A stretch of DNA of 5,904 nt from Bacteroidia bacterium (GTDB taxonomy: Bacteria > Bacteroidota > Bacteroidia > Bacteroidales > VadinHA17), in the NCBI GenBank assembly GCA_026391515.1, contig JAPLEC010000421.1, positions 1 to 5,904 on the forward strand, given 5' to 3'. A model generated the notes under the pieces. It was not told where the DNA came from, made no database searches, and worked only from the letters and a program-made list of their open reading frames with translations. How positions within the stretch are numbered: the stretch's first letter is position 1; every line of letters begins with the position of its first letter. Below, one piece after another: positions 1 through 5,216 of this stretch. The position numbers and the translations under genes are program-made.

Positions 1-40
1 ACTGCAAGACTGCAAGACTGTAAGACTGTAAGACTGTAAC
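1..40. repeat. 8-bp tandem repeat, five copies
   Basis: Five uninterrupted 8-base units with consensus ACTGYAAG: two ACTGCAAG (1-16), two ACTGTAAG (17-32) and one ACTGTAAC (33-40). The array starts at the window edge, so the true copy number may be higher. It ends two bases before the stop codon (43-45) of the minus-strand barrel gene, so it lies in the 3' untranslated region of that transcript. It has no hairpin or T-run typical of a terminator. Adjacent units are identical in pairs, which suggests slippage or duplication. Confidence 0.9.
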
Positions 41-42
41 AA

Positions 43-2412
43 TTATCTCCCGATTGTCTGGCTCTTGCTGTCACTCTCCACTTCTACCTTGTGGTCAAGC
101 TTCTTTACATTCCTCCCTTTGTTGAATTTATAGGAATACGAGAACATTATGAAATTTGCCATATTAATTCCGGTAATGTTTTTCGAAGTATAAGCAATTG
201 TTTCGGTTTCAGTCCGGCTGAATCTTATATCCTTCGAGAACGGCAGCAGCCAGAATATACCTATGGTGTGGTCCTTTATCTGCCACTGGCCGCCAAGACC
301 ATAAAGAGGTATGCTGTATGTCTTCGATTGTGCATTGATATTCACTCCGTTATAACTCAGATAAATAAATGCAGTTGTTTTCTTTTTCTTGTCAAAATTA
401 ACAAATGCATAGCTGGTAATTGCATAGGAGAAATAATCCCTGGCAGGTATCGAAAATGACCCTTCAGTGTACTCCGAGTAATGACCGTTGTAAATCCTTG
501 CGTTGATGTTTACATACCATAACATTGCATTGATACCGCCGCCGTATTCAGATCCGCTGAGGATATTGAATGGCTTCGAAAGTGTTGTCAGCGAACCGTT
601 GACGGGAGATTGAATAATGCTGAAACGGCTGCTGACCTTATCAGAAAAGAATTCATCATAAACATATGGTGAGAAATAATTGCTGCCGAAATTCCATGTA
701 TAGGTAAGCTGCAGGCGATCACGGTAATCGGGCCTGAGATCAGGATTGCCCTGGGTAATGTCATAAGACTGGCCAATTTTCAGATTTGGATTCATGCTAT
801 AAATTCCCGGACGGTTGATTCTCCGGTTATAGGTCAGCTTTAAATTATGAGATGCTGAAAATTTATACTGAATGTTGGCTGATGGCAGGAAACAGGAGTA
901 ATCAGGCCTGGTGACAGAGTCAGCCATGATATGGCTGTTTTCAACCCTCAGCATAGCCTGAAAGCCTAATTTTTTAAGATTCAGGGTAACTCCGCCATAA
1001 ACAGAGTTCCTTAACTCGGCATATTCAAACAGATTGGTATCTGCCTGGTTGTCTATAATGAAATCGTAGCCCATCTGCTGATAATAGAACTGATACCCTG
1101 CTTCAATTTTTGTATTCATTCCGACAGGATATACATAATCGAGCTTGGTCGAGAAGTAATTACGCTTATTTAAATCGTCTTCCAGCCTGGAAACAGTATC
1201 GAGGATCACATCACTGTTGTACGGATGCCGGTTATTTGTAAAATCATTCCCGGCGACGGATTTGAACATGTAATAGCTGGCCTCAGCCGTGAATTCCTCG
1301 ATAGGCTTCTTAAATGTCCTTTTATAAAAGAGCGAAAATGCAGTTTCATTGCTTTTCAGGTTGTTGCTTGAAAGAGATGAAATCGTATTCAGCGGGACGT
1401 TGCTTTTATACAGGATCGTGCTGTTTGGCAGCTCCACATCCTGACTTATCGGTTTGTAACTGACGTTGAAGCTCAGATTGTTTCTGTCGTTCATATAGTA
1501 ATCGAATCCGCTGTTTACAGACGACAGTGATACTTTTATCCCTCCGTTGCCGGATGTGCTGATTGTCGAATCGATCTTTGTGAACCGGTTCTCATTTGTA
1601 TTACTGATATTGAGACTCTGCGTTATATACATGGCAGTCACATAAAAGGTTATTTTACCGATTGCATAATCAATACTGCCTGTTGCCTGGCTTGTAAGCT
1701 TATTGAAAGGTTTGATGCTGAGAGCAACGTTGCCGTTTATTCCGTGCCTGGCTTCTTTTTTCAGGATGATGTTTATTACTCCATCTATATTGCCTTCGTA
1801 TTTACCCGACGGATTGCTGATGATCTCAATAGTCTGGATATCAGACGGAAGAAGCCTGGCAAGGAACTCCCTGTCGCGCTGCCTTCCATCAACCTGGATT
1901 ATAAAATTACTGCTGCCGTTAAGGGTTATATTGTTCTGGAAATCGACATTAACCTGGGGTATTTTTTTCAGGAGATCATACCCGTTGCTGGAAGATTTGG
2001 CTATAACTTCAGGAATGGAATAAACAGTACGGTCGACCATTTCCTTGCCTTTCAGACGTTCGCCAACCACCGTGACTTCAGTCAGAGCTGTTGTTATTTC
2101 AGCGAGATAAATTGTATCAACGAGAATTTCTCTATCTCCCTCTTTGACAGTAACTTCCTTCCCGCTCGATCTGTACCCGACGAAACTAGCTCTGATAAAA
2201 TAATTCCCCGGTTTTATTTTTTCAAGCAGGTAGCCTCCGTCAGTCAGGGTTATGACTCCCGTAATCATTGCTGAATCAGGCAGCTGAAGCAGGGCGACAG
2301 TAGCAAATTGCACAGGAGATTTATCTTTTTCGAAGCTAACGTTTCCCCTTATGTTCTGTGCCTGTGCAGCAACGGAGTTAAACAACAGTAATAAGGCAAA
2401 ATATTTTCTCAT
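43..2412 (-). CDS. Outer membrane beta-barrel family protein (TonB-dependent receptor-like)
   Basis: The 789-residue product begins with a signal peptide (residues 1-18, cleavage after AQA). A carboxypeptidase-regulatory-like beta-sandwich follows at about 20-110, with the typical 'ITLTDGGYLLEKIKPGNYFIR' type pattern. A plug-like domain covers about 120-220, with GYDLLKKIPQV (144-154) and the segment around ISNPSGKYEG (198-207). The rest is a beta-barrel. RRINRPG (530-536) and GNPDLRP (555-561) are hallmarks of the OMP_b-brl_3 family (Pfam PF14905), and the length is normal for it. A short charged tail (about 766-789) follows the last aromatic strand, as is common in this family. The protein should sit in the outer membrane; whether it imports a TonB-dependent substrate is unknown, and I see no clear TonB box. 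The ATG at 2412 gives a proper signal peptide and lies 17 bases after the upstream gene, so the two are probably cotranscribed. There is no Shine-Dalgarno sequence, which is usual in Bacteroidota. Confidence 0.93.
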   Translation of the reverse strand: MRKYFALLLLFNSVAAQAQNIRGNVSFEKDKSPVQFATVALLQLPDSAMITGVITLTDGGYLLEKIKPGNYFIRASFVGYRSSGKEVTVKEGDREILVDTIYLAEITTALTEVTVVGERLKGKEMVDRTVYSIPEVIAKSSSNGYDLLKKIPQVNVDFQNNITLNGSSNFIIQVDGRQRDREFLARLLPSDIQTIEIISNPSGKYEGNIDGVINIILKKEARHGINGNVALSIKPFNKLTSQATGSIDYAIGKITFYVTAMYITQSLNISNTNENRFTKIDSTISTSGNGGIKVSLSSVNSGFDYYMNDRNNLSFNVSYKPISQDVELPNSTILYKSNVPLNTISSLSSNNLKSNETAFSLFYKRTFKKPIEEFTAEASYYMFKSVAGNDFTNNRHPYNSDVILDTVSRLEDDLNKRNYFSTKLDYVYPVGMNTKIEAGYQFYYQQMGYDFIIDNQADTNLFEYAELRNSVYGGVTLNLKKLGFQAMLRVENSHIMADSVTRPDYSCFLPSANIQYKFSASHNLKLTYNRRINRPGIYSMNPNLKIGQSYDITQGNPDLRPDYRDRLQLTYTWNFGSNYFSPYVYDEFFSDKVSSRFSIIQSPVNGSLTTLSKPFNILSGSEYGGGINAMLWYVNINARIYNGHYSEYTEGSFSIPARDYFSYAITSYAFVNFDKKKKTTAFIYLSYNGVNINAQSKTYSIPLYGLGGQWQIKDHTIGIFWLLPFSKDIRFSRTETETIAYTSKNITGINMANFIMFSYSYKFNKGRNVKKLDHKVEVESDSKSQTIGR

Positions 2413-2429
2413 GTTAATTGAGTTTCAAT

Positions 2430-3377
2430 TTACTGTAATGCTATGACATTTGTTTCTCCATTTATATCCATGGGCATCTGCATACTGAAGCCCGGAGCAC
2501 TGATCCCCAGGTTTCCTGAAATGCGTGTTTTGGATTTTTCTTCAACGATCAGCCCTGTGCGGATATCGATCACCATATTTGATTTGCTCAGTCCCATTAG
2601 ATTGTCATAGGTTATAGTGGCACCACCTGATTGGATCGGAGCCGCATTTTCCGCTGCCTTAATATTCGATTCAACAGTTAAATTAGCGTAATTGCCGTTT
2701 ATTCCGTCCAGATGATATGTGGTTATTATATTGAGCGCCATTCCACCGGAATTCGTTTGTTCTGTTATATCCCAGTTATCACCTGCGGAAACCTGTTTGC
2801 CCGGCAGGCGCCAGGTAAAACTGCTGATCATTGTTTTCAGATTGTCGTCGCTTACTGTATTTGCTATCTGCGTTTTTATGGCAGCAGCCATTGGACCGGT
2901 CAGGGTAATAGAACTGGTATCTTTCATAACCAGGTCAGACAGCATTTTTGCATTCACAATTTCAACAGGTTTACCTGTAAAATTCATTTTGACATAAAGG
3001 GCATTTTTGCTTAACCTGTTCATTATGCAAGACATAATATCGGACGTTTCTGATGATTTTATATCACCTTCAACGGTTGAATTGATACTTGCCGTTTTAC
3101 CCATTGAATTGGTATTTATAATCAGTGTATCAAAATGTATTTCAGTGATCATAAAATCCGGTGTCGCATCAATCATTTTCAGAGAAAGCGTATAGTCGAC
3201 CCTGGAATCAACGGTTTGCTGGTTGCCGTTTACCGTTTGAGTAACAGTCTGCTCTGAAACAGACTTTAAAAGATACACTTTGTTTTTCTTCAGGTTCATT
3301 TTAAGGCTGGCACTGTTTTGTGCCATGACCGAAATACCGAACAGAATTGTGATAACTGACGACAAAATCTTTTTCAT
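2430..3377 (-). CDS. Exported DUF6263-like protein
   Basis: The 315-residue product has a clear type I signal peptide (KK, a hydrophobic core, cleavage near MAQ at 18-20) and no lipobox cysteine, so it is probably periplasmic or secreted rather than a lipoprotein. The mature part is beta-rich, polar and rich in T, S and N. Features I associate with DUF6263 proteins of Bacteroidota are LPGKQVSAGDNWDI (191-204), a short YHLDGINGNYANL stretch (221-233) and a late IDIRTGLIVEEKSKTRISGN segment (270-289). The family assignment is from memory of sequence style, not a search. No catalytic motif is visible and the function is unknown. It is the first gene of an operon with the downstream barrel protein. 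The ATG at 3377 is the only start that keeps the whole signal peptide; the leader before it is A/T-rich with no Shine-Dalgarno sequence. Confidence 0.85.
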   Translation of the reverse strand: MKKILSSVITILFGISVMAQNSASLKMNLKKNKVYLLKSVSEQTVTQTVNGNQQTVDSRVDYTLSLKMIDATPDFMITEIHFDTLIINTNSMGKTASINSTVEGDIKSSETSDIMSCIMNRLSKNALYVKMNFTGKPVEIVNAKMLSDLVMKDTSSITLTGPMAAAIKTQIANTVSDDNLKTMISSFTWRLPGKQVSAGDNWDITEQTNSGGMALNIITTYHLDGINGNYANLTVESNIKAAENAAPIQSGGATITYDNLMGLSKSNMVIDIRTGLIVEEKSKTRISGNLGISAPGFSMQMPMDINGETNVIALQ

Positions 3378-3390
3378 GGGTTTGATCTTA

Positions 3391-3398
3391 AAAAGTTA
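3391..3398 (-). promoter_or_regulatory. Weak candidate -7 element for the DUF6263/barrel operon
   Basis: Read on the minus strand this is TAACTTTT, seven of eight positions of the Bacteroidota -7 consensus TAnnTTTG, and it ends 13 bases before the start codon. I found no TTTG at the expected -33 distance. The leader would be very short. Such matches are easy to find by chance in A/T-rich DNA. Confidence 0.3.
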
Positions 3399-3500
3399 AT
3401 GCTATATTACAACTAAGATAATACTTATTAAAAAGCTTAATCGGCGGATGGAGGAATTTCACCGGTAGAATTTATGTAAGAGTCAGCGTGTGAAAATTCT

Positions 3501-3563
3501 TTAAAGTCCATAAAGTTTATAAAGTCTATAAAGTCCATAAAGTCCAAAAAGTTTATAAAGCAT
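3501..3563. repeat. 9-bp tandem repeat, seven units
   Basis: Seven consecutive 9-base units with consensus ATAAAGTCC: TTAAAGTCC, ATAAAGTTT, ATAAAGTCT, ATAAAGTCC, ATAAAGTCC, AAAAAGTTT and ATAAAGCAT. The AAAG core is invariant and most variation is C/T at the last two positions. The array is about 125 bases upstream of the minus-strand operon start and about 255 bases upstream of the plus-strand operon. It is far too short in unit and spacing to be CRISPR. Confidence 0.9.
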
Positions 3564-3607
3564 TAAGGTTTAAAGATATAGTGTTTTACATTTTGTGTTA
3601 GATCATT

Positions 3608-3663
3608 GGCCGGTAGCCAGTAACCGGGTGCCGGATGCCGTCCCGTCCCGATAGCTATCGGGA
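3608..3663. repeat. GC-rich intergenic repeat island with a perfect 18-bp palindrome
   Basis: A GC-rich block sits inside very A/T-rich DNA. Its left part carries GCCGG-type iterations and a small hairpin (CCGGT at 3610-3614 with ACCGG at 3623-3627). Its right end is the perfect palindrome TCCCGATAGCTATCGGGA at 3646-3663. From general familiarity, palindromes with this CCCGATAGCTATCGGG core recur between genes in many Bacteroidota, much like REP elements. The position between divergent genes argues against a terminator. Confidence 0.7.
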
Positions 3664-3726
3664 TTATTTACTTTATTGTCCGAGTTATAAGGCGTTGTTT
3701 CAACTTTTTCTCTGTGGGGAAATAAA

Positions 3727-3740
3727 TTAGACATATCTAA
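3727..3740. promoter_or_regulatory. Interrupted palindrome, candidate operator
   Basis: TTAGA-CATA-TCTAA is a 14-base interrupted palindrome centred about 65 bases upstream of the transcription start expected from the -7 element at 3787. The half-site TCTAA recurs at 3799-3803, close to that start. A regulator encoded in the operon (the HTH protein at 4608-4802) could bind here, but this is inference from position and symmetry only. Confidence 0.3.
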
Positions 3741-3760
3741 ACATTAAAAAACATTAAAAA
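3741..3760. repeat. Duplicated ACATTAAAAA decamer
   Basis: Two exact head-to-tail copies of ACATTAAAAA, followed by a third partial ACA. They lie directly after the interrupted palindrome and before the -7 element. This could act as an A-tract UP-like region or be simple slippage. Confidence 0.6.
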
Positions 3761-3786
3761 ACAATAATATAAATTGAAATATTTCA

Positions 3787-3794
3787 TAACTTTG
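3787..3794 (+). promoter_or_regulatory. Bacteroidota-type -7 element of the membrane protein/HTH operon
   Basis: TAACTTTG matches the TAnnTTTG consensus of the main Bacteroidota sigma factor perfectly and lies 24 bases before the ATG at 3819, implying a leader of roughly 20 bases. No TTTG is visible 19-21 bases upstream, so the -33 half is missing or degenerate, which may mean the promoter needs an activator. The DNA upstream is rich in A-tracts. Confidence 0.6.
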
Positions 3795-3818
3795 ATAGTC
3801 TAACCAAATTCTTTTATT

Positions 3819-4604
3819 ATGGAGAAGAAAAGTGGATTATTAGAAGTCTTCAAAATATTTCAGAATACTGAATCATATTTTGATGAAAGGAATAAGGAGC
3901 AATCAAGAAAATTAATCTTAAGTCAGGTTTTAATAATTTGCGTCTTTACATTCCTTTATGGAATTGTTATGGGAAGCTATCATAGTTTTCTTCAATCTCT
4001 CGTTGCCGGATTGAAAGTGACATTTTTGTTTATAAGTGCAATAATAATCTGCTTTCCATCATTTTTTGTAATTCAACAAGTTTTGGGTTCTAAGATGACT
4101 TTAAGACAGATGGTCATTATTATCTTAAGTGGATTTGTGCTCACATCTGCAATTGCATTGTCTTTTACACCGATTATAATTTTGTTTCAGGTTACTGGTG
4201 GAAATTATCATTTCTTACAACTCTTGCATGTGGCAATTTTTATTTTTTCTGGCATTTTCGGAATGAGACTCATGGTAGAGGCTTTAAAATTTGCATGTGA
4301 GAAAAAAGATATATACCCACATATCGGAGTAACAGTTTTCAGAATCTGGATCATAATTCTAGCGTTTGTTGGAATTCAGATAGCCTGGAATCTTCGTCCA
4401 TTTTTATGCAATAAAACTGAGGATTTTAAACTATTCAGGAAATATGAAGGAAATTTTTACACCGCAATAGTTTATTCTGTACGGCAACTTGTTAAGAAGG
4501 AAGATTCTAATCAAAATATTGAAGTTAAAACGCTGCATAAAGATCAGGATAAGACCAATTCTGAAATAACTGATACAAGTGTGTTAAATCTCCTGAAAAA
4601 GTAG
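3819..4604 (+). CDS. Multi-pass inner-membrane protein of unknown function ('actin-binding WH2' annotated family)
   Basis: The 261-residue product has no signal peptide, a charged N-terminus (1-31) and about five hydrophobic segments near residues 33-52, 64-88, 98-123, 131-152 and 172-192, then a hydrophilic tail rich in K, D, E and N (about 220-261). Conserved-looking motifs are IICFPSFFV (76-84), GGNYHFLQLLHVA (127-139), IQIAWNLRPF (186-195) and LFRKYEGNFY (205-214). I recognise this arrangement from bacterial proteins, including Bacteroidota and cyanobacteria, that databases often name 'actin-binding WH2 domain-containing protein'. That name is probably a misnomer, because nothing here supports actin binding. 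No catalytic or transport signature is visible. The ATG at 3819 follows a good -7 element, and no Shine-Dalgarno sequence is present. The gene is 3 bases from the HTH gene downstream, so the two form an operon. It is noticeably more A/T-rich than the left operon. Confidence 0.85.
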   Translation: MEKKSGLLEVFKIFQNTESYFDERNKEQSRKLILSQVLIICVFTFLYGIVMGSYHSFLQSLVAGLKVTFLFISAIIICFPSFFVIQQVLGSKMTLRQMVIIILSGFVLTSAIALSFTPIIILFQVTGGNYHFLQLLHVAIFIFSGIFGMRLMVEALKFACEKKDIYPHIGVTVFRIWIIILAFVGIQIAWNLRPFLCNKTEDFKLFRKYEGNFYTAIVYSVRQLVKKEDSNQNIEVKTLHKDQDKTNSEITDTSVLNLLKK

Positions 4605-4607
4605 AAT

Positions 4608-4802
4608 ATGGATGATATAATGACCATAGAAGAAATTGCGAAGTATTTAAAACTAAAACCTCAGACCATTTATACGTGGGCACAGAATGGGAAGATTCCG
4701 GCAGCAAAATTAGGGAAGGAGTGGAGGTTTAAGAAATCAGTTATTGACAAGTGGTTCAACCAGCACATTGATCAAAAATTCTCGGAATATCTTGAAAAGT
4801 AG
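4608..4802 (+). CDS. Small excisionase-family (MerR-like, HTH_17) DNA-binding protein
   Basis: The 64-residue protein is almost entirely one winged helix-turn-helix domain. MTIEEIAKYLKLKPQTIYTW (5-24) is the HTH, and GKIPAAKLGKEWRFKKSVIDKWF (starting at 28) forms the wing and last helix. This is the classic pattern of the excisionase-type DNA-binding domain (Pfam HTH_17, TIGR01764). Proteins of this kind act as recombination directionality factors, as antitoxin-like regulators or as plain transcription regulators. No integrase is present in the window, so a regulatory role is more likely here. An ATG at 4620 (M5) is an alternative start, but the 4608 start sits 3 bases after the upstream stop codon and gives the MDDxMT-type N-terminus common in the family. 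The protein probably regulates its own operon or works with the membrane protein; both are inferences. Confidence 0.9.
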   Translation: MDDIMTIEEIAKYLKLKPQTIYTWAQNGKIPAAKLGKEWRFKKSVIDKWFNQHIDQKFSEYLEK

Positions 4803-4853
4803 GTAACATCTCAATCTGTGTTGTAATGCCCTATAACTTGTTTTGATGTTTAC

Positions 4854-4895
4854 TAATCTTACACTTATCAAGCTTCCCTGATAGGTATAAGATTA
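4854..4895. repeat. Long imperfect stem-loop, possible terminator or binding site
   Basis: Arms 4854-4870 and 4879-4895 (17 bases each) pair with one mismatch (C/A) and one G-T wobble across an 8-base loop. It begins 51 bases after the HTH stop codon, where a terminator for the membrane protein/HTH operon would be expected. However, the only T-run (4916-4922) is 20 bases past the stem and the stem is A/T-rich, so it is not a textbook intrinsic terminator. It could also protect the mRNA 3' end or bind a protein. Confidence 0.6.
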
Positions 4896-4930
4896 CCTTG
4901 ATTTAAAAATTACTATTTTTTTATACCATA

Positions 4931-4976
4931 CTTTCTCCTTTATCCTTTTTCCCTTCTCCTTGGAAGCTAAACTTCC
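4931..4976. repeat. Polypyrimidine tract with adjoining hairpin
   Basis: Positions 4931-4961 are 31 bases with a single purine (A at 4942), so the opposite strand is almost all purine. A small hairpin, GGAAG (4962-4966) with CTTCC (4972-4976) across a CTAAA loop, follows immediately. The function is unknown. The tract is roughly complementary to the purine-rich start of the island at 5130-5164. Confidence 0.55.
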
Positions 4977-5129
4977 GCCCCGTCAGTCACAAAATACAGG
5001 GCTAACAACAGGTTGTCTGCCGAATGTAATGAAATGCTCAACCAGATAGATTCCCCCCCTGAAATTTCAATAATTGCCAAAGTTACACCGGGGAAAAACC
5101 ATTGTCAAGTAAATTTTGGGAAATAGTTC

Positions 5130-5200
5130 GGAGAAGAAGGAGCGGGAGACAAAGAGCGAAGTGACGCAGTTCCGCGCAGCGGAAGGGCGGGAGGGGGAGA
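5130..5200. repeat. Purine-biased GC-rich island with a hairpin
   Basis: The plus strand is strongly purine-biased (5130-5164 has only a few pyrimidines). A perfect hairpin, TTCCGC (5170-5175) with GCGGAA (5179-5184) across GCA, follows, and then three G-runs (5185-5187, 5189-5191, 5193-5197). It contrasts sharply with the A/T-rich surroundings and looks like an inserted or decayed intergenic repeat. It starts 17 bases past the stop of the minus-strand gene but lacks a T-run on that strand, so it is a poor terminator candidate. Confidence 0.5.
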
Positions 5201-5216
5201 TGTCTGCCCACTTCTC

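Larger units (their letters stand above)
3378..3818. other. 441-base divergent intergenic region
   Basis: This gap separates the start of the minus-strand operon (3377) from the start of the plus-strand operon (3819), so it should contain promoters for both. I see no convincing protein-coding frame or structured RNA. From left to right it holds an A/T-rich leader, a 9-bp tandem array (3501-3563), a GC-rich island with small hairpins (3608-3663) ending in a perfect palindrome, an interrupted palindrome (3727-3740), a duplicated ACATTAAAAA decamer (3741-3760) and a -7 promoter element (3787-3794). Confidence 0.8.
4803..5216. other. 414-base convergent intergenic region
   Basis: The gap lies between the stop of the HTH gene (plus strand) and the stop of the unrecognised minus-strand gene. 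I see no convincing coding frame. It contains a long imperfect stem-loop (4854-4895), a polypyrimidine tract with an adjoining small hairpin (4931-4976), a unique stretch (about 4980-5125) including the short palindrome ACAAC-AG-GTTGT, and a purine-biased GC-rich island (5130-5200). Confidence 0.8.

Noticed and set aside
1703..2274. Open plus-strand frames opposite the barrel gene (also 91-459 on the plus strand and 588-776 in another minus frame)
   Set aside because: They lie wholly within a well-supported 789-codon gene, have no recognisable domain and start without promoter context, so they are overlapping-frame artefacts.
2712..3195. Open plus-strand frames opposite the DUF6263-like gene
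   Set aside because: The minus-strand product has a signal peptide and an operon position; the opposite-strand frames look like random translations.
3501..3563. CRISPR array
   Set aside because: The units are 9 bases and directly contiguous, with no spacers and no cas genes.
3646..3663. Intrinsic terminator at the 18-bp palindrome
   Set aside because: It lies between two divergent gene starts, so no transcript is expected to end there, and no T-run follows directly.
3694..3709. GTTG-TTT-CAAC hairpin followed by five T, resembling a terminator
   Set aside because: The stem is only 4 bp and it lies upstream of the plus-strand operon with no gene ending before it.
3819..4604. Actin-binding function implied by the common database name of this family
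   Set aside because: The protein is mostly transmembrane helices and shows no WH2 motif that I can identify; the name is most likely inherited error.
4525..4707. 60-codon minus-strand frame across the membrane protein/HTH junction
   Set aside because: It is antisense to two well-supported genes and shows no family resemblance.
4825..5010. Integron attC-like site, suggested by CTATAAC (4831-4837) and GGGCTAAC (4999-5006)
   Set aside because: The core triplets do not fit RYYYAAC/GTTRRRY, no matching R' partner follows in the right orientation, and no integrase is present.
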